Position numbers and translations under genes: made by a program. Of a DNA stretch of 64,000 nucleotides, positions 1-11,900 are shown piece after piece. The first letter of the stretch is position 1. Every line of letters starts with the position of its first letter. A model generated the notes under the pieces. The model saw only the letters and a program-made list of their open reading frames with translations, was not told the DNA's origin and searched no databases. Origin of the DNA: Marsupella aquatica (Eukaryota; Marchantiophyta); assembly GCA_973895155.1 (NCBI GenBank), contig OZ316894.1, positions 23,498,001 to 23,562,000 on the forward strand, read 5' to 3'.

Positions 1-360
1 GTCGCCCGGGGCCCCCAATCGGCCAAACCTGGTTTGGGTCGTAACTCATGCCCCAAGTGTCCATTGCCCATGGAGTAAACTCCATTTGCCTTGGGCCTCA
101 AGCCCTCAGAAGTCAAAGTTCGTCCGGGGCTCTGGACGATCAACCTTGAGACCGGCCCTTTCCCCTTAACCCGACCAGTCCTCAGCTAGTCTAAGTCCTT
201 AGTGTGTGTCCCCAGCTTAGCGCCTTGCCTTTGCTAGTGTCACGCCCCATTGCTCACAAGTTTCCTCATGCTAAGTCCACCCCGGATGGCCGTTTCGGGC
301 CTGGACCATAGGGGAGCTTGGCGTCAGAGTCAGCGATGCTGGATCTAAGTGTTAAGGTAG
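1..360. other. GC-rich edge segment, probable repeat fragment
   Basis: This stretch is much richer in G and C than the AT-rich DNA that follows, and it has no convincing reading frame. Its composition resembles the non-coding 3' part of the mobile element at 7.9-8.9 kb, so it may be the end of a similar element cut by the window edge. No terminal repeat or target duplication can be tested because the left side is missing. Confidence 0.3.
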
Positions 361-3300
361 TCAAGTTATGTAACTATTCACGTCCACACACTTGTGAACA
401 AAGCTTGAGGCTAATATTCTATCAAATGAAATGTGATCCAAAGCTAAGATAAGGGCCTACGGTCTATAGTGAATCTCTAGAATCTCTAGATGATGACTCT
501 CGGGGGCACAGGTGTGGTTGGTGGTGGAAGGGCATGATAGTATTCACCATCATGTATGAGCAAAGCTTGGGCATTCAAGCTAATAATTTTCTAAATTAGT
601 TGCAAAAATTAGTTATTAAGTACATGATCATTAGTTATTAACTACATGATCAGAGAGAGTTTGACCAAAGACTCAATGATCTTATACATGTAAATACCAT
701 GGTGTGAGATAGGAATATACTAAAATCATGGCATACTTGTAAATACATATATTCTCTCTACTGAGCAACTCATCCTTCAATGTTTATCATGTAATTTCCC
801 CGGTAATTTCCTATCTTCACAACTATAATGGTGGGGTATACTCTGTTTGTCATATTATTCCCGATCACCCTATTCTCACACATTGTTAAATATTGAGGTT
901 CCAACACTCTCCTTCACTTCATTGAGTAACAATTGCTTACATTGTGTGATTTCCAAAGCTCAGTCCATGCCCATCCCCTCTCCCAAGCCCATCTACTCTC
1001 CCTAGCATAGTCTAAATACAAAAAATGTTACCAGAGGAATTATGGCCTGTGGCTTTACTCAGGTTTACGGAGTGGGCCAGGAAGATGAGACTGTGATAGC
1101 AAAATATAGAATAGATTGAGAAATTGTAACTTAATCTAATTAAACCACATTTCAGTTACTATAGTGCTGCCAATTCCCTTTACAATATATACCTAGTGCA
1201 TTTGCTCCACAATGGAAACACATCGTAAATCTATGATTGAGGTCTGTCAAACTGAGAAGAAAAGAAAATAACTCAACAGGTCATTGACCAATTCCAAGTT
1301 GTCCTGGGCATTGACCAAGTAAAGGCTTGTTGAGGTCATAGATAGCTTTAGAGTGCAGAAGGCCTTATTGAGTAAATTGATTCAGAATATACGTACAACA
1401 GCCAGGTTGAGACTTTGAGCGAGCCACCTTGTTGTAGCTCCTCGGGGTGTCATGGCCTGACTAGTTTAGTGTTCCCCCATGCCGACTTGTCCAATACCTT
1501 CTCCACACACTGCCCTTGCTTGGGTGTGATGGGGCCTGTTTTCACTACTTTTTCCAACCCAAAAAAGTGGATGCCCATAAAGTACCTCCCCCTTAAATTT
1601 GGGGCTTCTCTCCATGTGTGGGCTCCATTCCAGCCACAACAAAACCCCAGAAAACATGGCTGCTTGTGTTCAATGCTTCCGTTTATTTTATGCTTTACTT
1701 ACCAGCATTTTTTTATCCACTACTGTAGTACTGAAAGCTAGCGTTCTGTAGCGGCTGACCAAATCTCTATAGGAAGGAATCTTTCTACAGTGAGAAAAAT
1801 ATATATATTGGGGGCAGTCAGTTTACAGCTAATTCTGTAGGACTCTAGGGAGAAGTTCCTTTGGAAGGTGCATTATTTTGCGCAGCAACTAATGACTACC
1901 GTAGTGGCTATCGTGGATGTCAATTAATTACGATCCGTTGCTTCTGCCGCAGCAGAGAGCCAGAGACACTAGTTTATAGCCAAACGTTTTATTTATCTTT
2001 TTTGTCGCGAATCGATCCGTTGAACTGATGAATAGAAACGACCTACTGTAGCTTCCACAGATCCACTTTTTCTGACTTAGTTTCCAAATTACAGCAGAGA
2101 GTCTAAAAATGGAAGTGAAGGTTTGGATTGACATTACTGCTTTGAATAGACACAGAAACTTTAGGGTGTCATGATGCTCTCAGAATCTTACAGTGTCATG
2201 ATATGTAAGTGTAAGAGGTTATGCACATGGTAAGCATGGCAACTTAAAACTCCTTGGGACTTGGGTTGAGTGAGAACAAAGGCCTATGCATGAAGAGAAT
2301 AGGGAGGAATCCACTGAAGACCATGTTCCTTAACATCCATATATCAAGCCCAGAAACTTGTCAAACAAGGTGGTCCACGGGAGATTCAATTTCAAAATTT
2401 ATACCATGAAGGCAAAACTCATAGTAAACGAAGGAGCAGGCCCACGTTGCAGGATATTTCAATTTTACCTAGGTGATAATAATAGGTTTGAATTGATTAT
2501 GAGTGCAGACGTGGCTGCTGTATGATCTTGGGTGCATTTATATACGTGGCTGGGTACGTGCTTTTGAAGTTTCGTAAAGTCTTGGGCTCTAGGCTGGTGA
2601 TCCATTTACATAGATTGTAAACTGAGTCAATCTGTTGGCGAGAGCAGTTGGGTGGAGTACTTTAAGTCTTGGGCAGGTCGATGGGACAACTGCAAAGAAC
2701 AGCTTTACCTCCATGTTAGCTAGGGTCTCCCTCCCACATCTACAGTAGATCTGTTTTTTCCCTTTTAAGGGGAAGAAAAGGAGCTCTAAGCCTAGATGAG
2801 ATACCTTTCTCAAACCTTGTGCTCACATGGTAGCTTTAGAAATTGTTGAGGTGTTCTTAAGCTCAGATAGTACCTTTGAAAATGTGCCTTTAACTAGGAT
2901 GAGGTGGATTTTATGTAAAATCCCTCAACTCACAGAGCATTTAGGATTCCATTGGACTGAGATTTGGATGGAGATTCCATCTGAGCTTATGGCTTCCAAG
3001 GAAACGAATGCCTGGCCCCTTTTTCTTATTGTTTTCCCTTGGAGGGTATCCCAATGAGATTGATGTTAAAGCTGACTTCGACTTGAAGTCCTCATAGTAG
3101 GGCACCTTGATAGTTCCCTTGGAGGAACCTATGATTATTTTCAGTTCATGAGAGTCTCTTAGGGCAGTCAAGCATGTAAATGGCCTAGCAACAGCAATCC
3201 GATTTGTCAAACATGGCAGCAACAAAGAAGGCTATGTTTAGTCATCATTGATCCTGCACTGAATATTTGGAGGACAGTAGTGTGAATTTCTGTGAAGCAG

Positions 3301-4146
3301 AAATGTCCTAGCTGATGTTTGAACCACAGGGGAATCTTGTATACAATTTCTCTCACAGTATGGCCACAAAAGACATATTAAGATCAATAGGAAGATTTGT
3401 AGCATGAGTTGCAGGGTGAGTTGCACCTAAACCCTTCGTTGCTTTCCATAAAAGCAAGCAAAAAATAGTATTGCACTAGTTAATTTTGTTTATTCATGTG
3501 AGTTGTGTGGGATAAATTATTAAGTGGTTCCCTCCTCCACTGAAAAACAAGTGGTACCACAACATCCACAGACAACATGGCCGGAACCACAACTCCTCCA
3601 AAAGGATCACATGGTGGCAACAATAACCCACGTGAAACAACCCCGGAAACAACAATTGACTTCCACATCCACAGCTCTAGTGACAGCGTAGGAACTATGA
3701 CAACCGGCAATGATAACTATGGGACATTAAGACATTCTGAAAAGTTCACCTTTGAGGAATTAAATTTCCTTTCCTCAATGACTTCCGTGCCTAGATGACA
3801 CTTCTGAGTGTGCCTGAATGTCTTCTTTGTCTCTAAGACACAATTGACACAATGACACATAAAATAACTCAACAGCTTGCCTATCTCATGTGCATTTGTC
3901 TCATGATTGCAAATATTTCATGTTTATCTCATGTGCATTTTTGTCTTATCTAAGTATTCTAGATAGAGAGGAGGATCATTGGGTTCAATATTATATGAAC
4001 ATTAAAATAACAGTGCTTAAATATGGTCTGGCAAAAGTAGTCCTATGTTACGTACATGTGTCACAACACAAACAACAAAACCATTTAATTCTAATTTGTA
4101 AGAAAAGGGGGCTTACATTAATGTACTCATTGATGCCCACACCATA
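361..4146. other. Intergenic, no supported gene
   Basis: The DNA is AT-rich with only short reading frames that lack family signatures. A 70-codon frame around 3577-3798 reads a Thr/Asn-rich peptide ending in a KFTFEEL-like stretch; it has no recognisable domain and is not called. Bases 2165-2300 belong to a dispersed repeat, listed separately. Confidence 0.6.
2165..2300 (+). repeat. Dispersed repeat, copy 1 (partner near 36.0 kb)
   Basis: Aligned by eye with 35998-36125. Both contain a GTGTCA..., TTACAG, AGTGTAAGAGGT, ACATG and AGAACAAAGGCCT series in the same order with small gaps. The copies are clearly diverged, so this is an old repeat of unknown class. No terminal structure was found. 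Confidence 0.5.
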
Positions 4147-4261
4147 GGGAGCTACTCCCGGTTTGGATTTGTCGGACAAATACGGCCATTTGGGGCAACA
4201 AATGACATATGCCGCCCCGGTCGATCCCGGCAGGAGGGTGTGTCGGGGGATTGGTTGGGGG

Positions 4262-4450
4262 AGCGGCAGGGGGTCGGGCCGGCCGGGAGTCGGGCCGGGG
4301 GGGGGCGGAGGCTGCTGCCTTCGAGAGCCGGGCCAGGAAGGGACTGCTGGGCCGGGCCGGGAGGGGTCAGGGGGTTGGGCCGGCCAGGAGTCGGGGGGAG
4401 GGCTGGTTGGGGGGGGCTGTTGCCTTCAAGAGCCGGGCTGGGAAGAGGCA
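4262..4450 (+). repeat. G-rich imperfect tandem repeat (about 100-bp unit)
   Basis: Two diverged units of about 100 bp (from about 4272 and from about 4373) each carry a GGGCCGGCC(G/A)GGAGTCGGG block followed by a (G)CTG(C/T)TGCCTTC(G/A)AGAGCCGGGC block. Many G runs of 3-9 lie on the plus strand. The low stop-codon content makes all three plus-strand frames and a minus-strand frame open here; these are composition artefacts rather than genes. Confidence 0.7.
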
Positions 4451-4930
4451 GCCGGGCTGGGAAAGGGCCAGGAGGGTTCGGGAAAGTCTGGGACCTGGCC
4501 GGGAGAGGGTGGGAGAGTTCAGGACTGGGCCGGGGATGGTTCAGGAATTTTTGGTCCCAGCCGGGTGTGACGCCGTCGGTACGACAGGTAATGAGTAAAT
4601 TCGGTCTAACCGCGCTTAGCACGCGCGGGGTATCTTAGGCCGTTATTATTAGCATAATGACAGTATTTAGGTAGACATTATGAGTAGGAAATCATTAGTC
4701 AATAAGGGGAATTCATGTTCGGGCTGGCGGCGGATCGCCATTTGCACGCCCGGGTTGCAAGCGTGCAATGGGCCCTTTTCCCCCCTCCCTCGGGTCCGTA
4801 TAACGAACTCCGGGAGGCGGCCACTGACACGAGCTGACCCGGACTGGAGAAGGGGCGGGTACACTGCGAGCGTGAAAGGCTCGACCTATAATCGACGAGG
4901 AGGCGTCGGGCGATCGACGAGCTCTCAGGG

Positions 4931-4940
4931 TATAAAAGGG
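4931..4940 (+). promoter_or_regulatory. TATA-box-like site of the mobile element
   Basis: TATAAAAGGG lies about 165 bp upstream of the first open stretch of the element's coding region and is followed by a C/T-rich leader. This is the position expected for a promoter driving the gag-like frame. It is assigned from sequence match and position only. Confidence 0.5.
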
Positions 4941-5105
4941 AGCCGATCCTTTGCAGTGCACCAAGCTCTCCAGTCCACACACCAGCTTCGATCCTAGCTC
5001 TCTCGCTTTTCCTTAGTCACCTACTATCTCCTTTGAATGTCGCACATGATCCTTTCCAGTTCGGCCATACGATTCTAGACTCAGTTCCTGTCTATCGGAG
5101 GGCAC

Positions 5106-5978
5106 TTGGCCGACTCATTGAAACACGCCAATCCGCGCCGATATGAGATCGAACGCGAATACGAGAGAGCTATCCACCTAGCAGGCCGCCACCACTATCT
5201 CCTTAACTTTGAGTACCCGTCCCAGAGCGAGCTTTACCGACCCAAAGAGGTATTAGGGTACTTCTTCGACGGAGGCAAATACATCGGCTTCTGGGAGGCA
5301 CTGCTTTGGCTTCCGGATGAGGTCTTCAATATTCCGGGCACGATTGACTTACAGCGGCATCACTTCGATCACATCCCCGCTCGGGTCCGGGCTATCATCA
5401 ACGGTGAATTCAACACTACCCGGTCGACAGGACCATCTTCACTTGCGTCAAAAAATCTCCACCAGCACTTGCAGAACTTCATGGCAACTCTACCATCAAC
5501 GACCAGTGCCGGCCAAACCATGCCCGTACCCGCACTTGCACCTCCTCGGCCTCAGCCAAGCCGGTCCCCGCCACCAGTTCCACCACCTCTCCAAGTACGA
5601 TCCGTGGTGAATGCGGTACATATCAGCTCCGAAGACGAGGAGGCTCACCCTCCTCTGAATTGACGACCGCGGGGTACGAACAACCCCGCACCACCCCAGC
5701 AAGCCCGAGGGGACAACACGGTAACGCTAGCGGCTGCGGCACCAATACTCACGGCAATTGCGCTACCACCACCTGACCGAGAGGATGGAGAGATGTCCCC
5801 TTCTTCTAGTCACCCCGGGAATCAGTCTCGGGGTAGGAAGAGGAAGGAGCCCGCAGCCGTATCCGGGTTGCCTTTGGCCATGGTTGCAGTAGCCAAGCTG
5901 ACCATGCATCACATGGGGGACAACGTTCCTCAGGGGGTTAACTTAGTGTATATTTTGGGGTACCACGTGCGATCCTAG
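5106..5978 (+). pseudogene. Mobile-element ORF, first part (one in-frame TGA)
   Basis: A single frame is open from after a stop at 5076 to 5978 apart from one TGA at 5661-5663. It has no ATG near its start; the first usable codon would be TTG at 5106. The protein begins with a charged segment (RRYEIEREYERAIHLAG), continues with an aromatic-rich region (GYFFDGGKYIGFWEALLWLP) and then a Pro-rich linker. The last codons run into a 229-bp MITE that breaks the frame; on the far side a short stretch resumes in the same frame until about 6280, where coding shifts by one. No named domain was recognised. Its position upstream of a coiled-coil gag-like frame suggests a structural protein of the element. 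Confidence 0.5.
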
Positions 5979-6187
5979 CCTAATATAAACACACCTATTT
6001 TATAATGGGAATATTCCAAAAACATTCTTTATTTTCAATATGAATGACCTATTTTACTTTATAAAAGGTATATATTAGAGAATATTCTATAAATATTGGT
6101 TTATAATACCTTCTTTTGCTTCCTATGCTTTTTTAAAATTTAGCTAATTTCTATGAAAAATACCTATTTTGGATCGCACGTGGTTCC
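5959..6187. mobile_element. 229-bp MITE with G-box-containing TIRs
   Basis: The terminal 17-bp inverted repeats are GGTACCACGTGCGATCC (5959-5975) and the complement of GGATCGCACGTGGTTCC (6171-6187), with one mismatch. The AT-rich interior contrasts sharply with the GC-rich host element, and the insertion lies inside the reading frame. No clean target-site duplication is visible, so the superfamily is not assigned. Each TIR holds the palindrome CACGTG. Confidence 0.75.
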
Positions 6188-6279
6188 TAAGATTTTTGAT
6201 AGTCAACCCCCCGAGCAACGTTCACAAGAACATCCTCCACCCCAAGCATGCATGCTATCTGAAGACCCAGGGGTTTTAG

Positions 6280-7911
6280 CACCTCGCCTCTCTCCCTTGG
6301 AACGGAAGCAAGTATTACGGACAGGATATATCGGAGTTCATTCAGAACTTCGACGAGGCCCGTCAACAAACCCGAGTGCATGAGAGAGTGATGTGTCTCG
6401 ATGAGGCACGTCTGAAGATGATTTTTGGCCTACCCGAGGGAATAAACCGGGTAGAGTCGCGGGCTCCTGGGGGCAAGGGAGCTAAATACCAGTCATCTAG
6501 CTTCCCGGGCGAAGGGGTAGTGGACAATGGGTTCTTAATGAGGACGTGCCTCATCCCGGAGGTAGCAGAATGCCTAGAGTTCCAGCGGTATGCCCTCCAC
6601 ATGATGGAACCTAGAGGAGAAATATCGGCTACTCAGGTTATCCAGGTGGAGAACTATCGGCCCAGGAAGTGGGCGTCCTTCTTCATCAAGAAGTTCCATG
6701 AGGAGATGAAGCGAAGAAGGAAGACTTTGTACCTTGGTGGGAGGGCGTACTTCGCTAGCCACGTCGAAATCATCCTCGAGTGGTACGCTCATTTCGACCG
6801 CGGGAGCCTCCCGCGTCTCAATGAGCTTTAGCTGACCCCGCCAAAATGGGTGTTCCCAGCCCAGGTAAGGCGACCGCAGCCCAAAGCCCGGAGCCTGGCT
6901 GCTGCAAGTCCTGCTACCCCGGCCCCGCAACCCGCCGCTGCCGCCCCGCCGGGCATACCCATTGACGTTATCGCGACCTTAGACGCGATCAATCGGGACA
7001 ATGCCATCGAAGCCATACCCGAAGCAGATATCACGGTGGTCGGGGAGATTCCGCCACCCCCTACGGTGGTGCAGGAGAACCACCCACCTCCAGTGGAACC
7101 AGCCCCTTCGACCAACTTACCTCAAGGGCTGGATGTGTCCACTCCTACTCCCGCACGGGTTGGAGTCTGTCCGTGCCCAAATCCAGAGGGACACAGTCTA
7201 GACCATCCGGAACTCTTTGCGCCGGGCACTTTTCTGAACGGGTTGTTGGGAGATTTCTCGCAACAAATCTCTCGGGACACCGGGGAATACATGGCCCGGA
7301 GGGTGGCCTACTTCTTCAACCAGGAGTTGGTTGCAGCAGTAAGGGTAGGGCATGCGTAGGCAGAGACTGCGCAGAGAATAGAGGGATATCGGGTTGAGTT
7401 TGCCTACCTGAAGGACGAAGTGGCAACCTTGGAGGCTGAACTCCAGCAACTACGGCCTCAGGTAACGGCCACGGAGGACCAGGTCGCCGAGGCTAGAGCC
7501 CAAGCAGCGTTGGCAGTACAGGCCGGGCTCGAAAAGGACGCCGAGATTGCGCGGCTCCGAACCAAGATTGACAGTTTGCAAGGGCAAGCCGTCAGTTGGC
7601 AAAAGGATCTGGAGGAAGCTGATTCCAGGTCTCAACGGGACACAACCGAGATTGACCCCCTGAAGGTAGAGGTGGCACGGCTTCAAGAAGAAGCCACTAA
7701 ACAGGCCCAGTTGGTGGACAAGCTGACGAGCGACACCCAACAACTGGAGGAGGCATGCCAGGAGGCCGCCGAAGAGGCAGACGCGGCAAAGCGGGAAAAC
7801 GAATCTCTGTTGGACCAGGTCTAGCTACTCAAGCAGAACGCCGACAGACTCAGAAGGCAACGGGATAGCCGCTCCCACTCAGGCGGTTCTGGCAAGCGTG
7901 CCAGACATTAG
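6280..7911 (+). pseudogene. Gag-like coiled-coil ORF with three in-frame TAG codons
   Basis: One frame runs from after a stop at 6277-6279 to a TAG at 7909-7911, interrupted only by TAG at 6829-6831, 7357-7359 and 7822-7824. The first segment begins near WNGSKYYGQDISEFIQNF and DEARQQTRVHERV, a layout like the start of plant retroelement gag proteins. It is followed by a Trp/Arg-rich globular part (about 6380-6830), a Pro-rich linker (6850-7150), and a long heptad coiled coil (7380-7860; Leu, Val and Ala at a/d positions, many Glu/Lys/Gln). It ends in a basic SRSHSGGSGKRARH tail. The coiled coil reads smoothly across the third TAG (LLDQV-stop-LLKQNADRL), so the stops look like point mutations in a once intact protein. 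No protease, RT, integrase or zinc knuckle was seen. Confidence 0.55.
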
Positions 7912-8904
7912 CAGCAGAGTAGGATTAGAGTAGAGTTAGGAATAGCTCAATTAGGCTATAGGGACAAGCACCTGCCCTAGTTAGAGCAGCACTGCCATGC
8001 TATACAATCGGCGTAGATTAGGATCTTCTAATAAGACAAGCCGTTTTCCGGCCTGACAGCCAGCTTAGTTAGGACCTTAGTTAGCAAATCTTTGGGCGCG
8101 AGGGCACTTCGTTCCTCGGCCCTTAGTATTTAGTGCACCCCTCAGTAGAGGCAGGGGGTTTTAGTCTCAGTGTTGGACATCCGCGGTATGTGCGGGGAGT
8201 CCCGACCTCTGGGAGTGAAAGAGTACCGAGGGGAGGGTGTGGGACTAAGCTCGTTGGGCGAGCGCGGAGCCGGGCTCCGTTGTAGTGTACACCCTCGGCC
8301 TTGGACCTGTTCATTCCCGAGCTTTCGGGTCAACTAAGTGTACGCATATGTCTCCTATGTAGTAAAATCCTTCCCCATTATTTCCTTCGTGTAAATCAAG
8401 ATTGTATGCTTGCGTGTGTATGTATGTGTGAATCTCGTGTATAGGTGCCAACGCTTGGCCGAACGCACTACCCAAGTCGGGCACGGGGTGCAGCTTGCGG
8501 GTAGTGGTTGCGAGCCTAGGTTGAGTTCCTATATCATTGAATCCGGATCGAAGGCGGACAACACAAAGGCTTAGAAGCCCGTAAGCCGGGGTCGATCCTG
8601 CTATCGACTGAGGTACGTTCCGGCGGCGGAACACAAACCATACCTAGGAGGTGCCCGTATATGACAATAGGCGCACTTAGCGCTAGTTTACGTGAGTTAG
8701 GTGCATTCCGTGCATCCCTCCCTGCCCGAACCCTCATTTTGATGAAGGATGTGCCTGTCTAAGCCGAAGCCCGGTTAAGGCCTAGGCTGATGACGTGACA
8801 CCAGGGAATGTAAGGGAATATTGGACAAATAGACCATTTTTGAGCGGACAAGTTATCATTTGTCGTGTTGGACAAGTAGACATCTTGTCCGACAGTGAAT
8901 ACCT
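7912..8904 (+). other. Non-coding 3' part of the mobile element
   Basis: About 1 kb of GC-rich DNA between the end of the coiled-coil frame and the right inverted end. It has no coding signature. A TG/TA-rich patch (about 8400-8440) and several short GC-rich inverted repeats are visible. It could be a 3' untranslated and subterminal region. Confidence 0.45.
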
Positions 8905-8912
8905 GGGAGCTA

Positions 8913-11900
8913 CTGTAGTGTATTGTTGCGCTTTGATACAATTTAAATGTAAAATTTTACTGAAAAGGGCCAAACAAATTACATTGGAGTAAAACCAAAG
9001 CAAGTAAAGAGAGAAGACAGACACCAAACTTAAAATAAATTGGCAAATGGAATCTCAAAAACCTAAATTAGGGTTTCTCAAAGCTTCAAGTTTGATGAAC
9101 CTTAACCTAGTAATTAAGATTAGTGACAGAAAAGTCATGGAGTATCAAATTCATAATCTCAAGTCATGGACTTTCAAAATGTCATGAACATAAGTCACTC
9201 TAAAGGCTACTGAAAAAACCAAAAAACAATCGCATAACATTTTGAAAAAGTTATGGCCATAATTTGCTTATGGCCAGAAGCCATTGTCCTCAACTTTGAA
9301 GCTTTGAGATGCCAGATTAGTTCTTGGATACCTTACTTATGTATGCTCTACTTCTTGTATGGAAGCTGATAATGCTCCCCTTCTTTTTAGTTTTAAAAAC
9401 AATGTAGACATGCAAAGTCGAAGTTAAAGCCCCGATGGACTTGCATGTTGTTCATGAAGCTCTCATGGATAAACCAAACCTGCATGGACTGGATCAAAAC
9501 ATAAAAGTGTGCTTGGTCATTGCTATTTACATTTCTGTCCATAAAGTAGAGTGTCACTAACCAAATCGTCACTTCCTTCGCTAAATTTTCTCTGTCACTA
9601 ACTCTGTCACCACTCATGTCCTAAAACTATGTTGGTGGCCATAGCACTTTTTTATTGAGAGCTTCACTGCTTTCTCCCAATACTCTTCCCCTCACATAAT
9701 TACTCTACCTATTTTTAAGAGTTTAATAAAAAAGATAATATGTAAACTACATTTAATTTGGTTCGTATATAAAGACCTTATAAAGTTTCATCTATTCAAA
9801 GTAGATAAAACCTTGAATAGATTGAGTGCTTCACATTTTATTTATACCGCCTTAAGTAGTTTGCCCAATGGAAAAAGCAAATAAACTTAATTTACTCAAA
9901 AACATGGTTTAATATTCATAAGCCGCAAAGGGGGGAAGCAAGCAGCACAATGACTCATGAGCCAAGGAGGCCAGGTGGTGCCCAAATAAGCTCAATTGTC
10001 ACAAATGGATTACAATTTTTCTACACACTTTCTCGAGATTGTAGGGCATGAATACTTTCCGGAATGATTATACAACTTCCAAAAATGTTGGTACAAATTT
10101 TTTTTTATAGAGCATTGCTTGTTATCGGAAATGTAGTCATTTTTCCCTCGGGGGCCCATGTCACGGGTGGATTTTACAAGTAATAAACACCCTAAAACTT
10201 AAGAAAATAAAGTTGATTTTTACTATACTTTTTACCCCTAACTTTATGGAATATTCTTGAATATTCTCACTTTTGATATTAAAAAACCCTATAACTCATA
10301 TAACTCTTAAAATTTGATTTAAACACCCCTATATTTCTTCATCAAAATTGTAAAGTCTTCTGCGCATGTGAATTAAAAAACCCTAAGTTCTTTGCACCCA
10401 ATGGGTCGGAAGAAAAGAAGTGAGGACCCAAGATTTTTCCATTGCAAAGCTAAAAGAAATTTTAATGTACATGAGCGTGGTTGTGGAATACTATTTTCAG
10501 AGACCATTGCTCTTGCTATAATTTTTTTTTACTAATTTTGTTATTATAGAGCTACTTAAGATTTTACTTTTGGGGAGTATTGTTGATGGATTATATTTTT
10601 CAAAGAGCAATGCTCTTGTCATAAAGAGCGTTTTGTTTTGCTGCAGAACTATCAAAATTCATGTTGTTTATGCGGTGTTGCTCTTGTTACAAGGAGCGCT
10701 TCAAGTACTTTACCGCTATGAAAGCTACAAGAAATGTTAAATGTGCATCTTCACTCTCTATTCCATATACATTCTTAATTTTAGTTTTTGGTATTTTGTT
10801 CTTACCATGACAAAATTTGGTGCATATTATGTTTTTACCGTGAGAGAAATGTAGGTGGTCAATTAATGACAGAATATACCATCCATTTGCATTTAAACTA
10901 TATCATGATTATGTGTAATATGGTCTGTCACTTGTCACAATCCAGGGGATAGATGGAGACAACCTAGCAGTCCATCTGGGCTTTAGTTAGTGCAAAGTCA
11001 GTGTTTAATACATAAAAATGCTCATAACATTCCTAAATCTGCGTGACTAAAGTCAAGAATAAATTTATTTTTTTTAGTTTTTGCACAAAAATCAACGACA
11101 ATAGTATGTTGTTGCCATTGATATTTTAATTGACTACATACTGTGAATATCTTCCCTTCTCCGGCACCTCTTGTTAAAAAGAAAACTAGAGCGAACAAAT
11201 ATATATTAGTGATTGGTGGCTAGCCCAGAACTACGGTTAGATTAAAGTGGTCTTTTGCATGAATTGAATAAAATGTCATAAATAATTTTACAATCTGATA
11301 CTAAAATTAAGTTAGTAACAGCTGTTAACATGAAAAATAGGTTACTCAATGCTAGTGATACTAATTTTACTAACTCCTGCTCACTTATCAGTCCTGGCTC
11401 CTTGGGGTGCTGTTTCCCTTGTGCCTCCCTAGATTTTGTGCCACTAATTCCTTTGAAACATAATTTGTATGCTGTGGTTTTCACAAAGAAGAAGAAGAGA
11501 AATTTCAATTGGCACAAATTTACTAACAACGTTGCTCGTGAATTTGCACCTTTGAAGTACCACCACGTTTTTTCCATAGACCCCATCATATCTCCTTCTA
11601 CCTTGGCTACGTCAAACAAAATCCATGTTATGTAGTTTACCTAGAAGTCAAACAAAGTGACACTCTCCTCATCATCGTCATGGAAGACCTCTATGGATGG
11701 TGGGACCTTTTCTGGTCTTTGTAAGTCATGCTAGTTGGCTGACTTTGAGCACGTTTAACTTGGGTGGAGTGCTTGAAGACAAATTGCTTTCCAGTACCCT
11801 CCTATTGGGTATACTCTAGAGCTCACCAGACTCTTCAGGTTGTTGCTCACTAGCCGGGGCTTTAGTCCTTTTTCAATGATGGCTACTTTTAGGCTTGTAT

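Larger units (their letters stand above)
4155..8904 (+). mobile_element. Mobile element with inverted ends and a gag-like reading frame
   Basis: The ends are diverged inverted repeats: left starts CTCCCGGTTTGG then TGTCGGACAA, and the reverse complement of the right reads CTCCCAGGTATTC then TGTCGGACAA, followed on both sides by ACAAATGA. The 8-bp direct repeat GGGAGCTA flanks it (4147-4154 and 8905-8912). Because CTCCC/GGGAG overlaps the ends, the boundary could also be read as a 3-bp CTA duplication with a slightly longer element (to 8909). TTGTCC/GGACAA motifs recur near both ends, as subterminal repeats do in some DNA transposons. Inside are a GC-rich tandem region, a TATA-like box, a long broken reading frame and a nested MITE. 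No transposase, reverse transcriptase or integrase was recognised, so it is non-autonomous or of unknown class. I also looked for LTRs inside and saw none. Confidence 0.6.

Noticed and set aside
3577-3798. 73-codon Thr/Asn-rich frame ending near KFTFEEL
   Set aside because: The FTFEEL string recalls receptor kinases, but no kinase sequence follows and the rest is low complexity.
4152-4638. Overlapping 130-156 codon frames on both strands
   Set aside because: They come from the stop-poor G-rich tandem repeat; the predicted peptides are Gly/Arg/Pro-rich in every frame and have no homology pattern.
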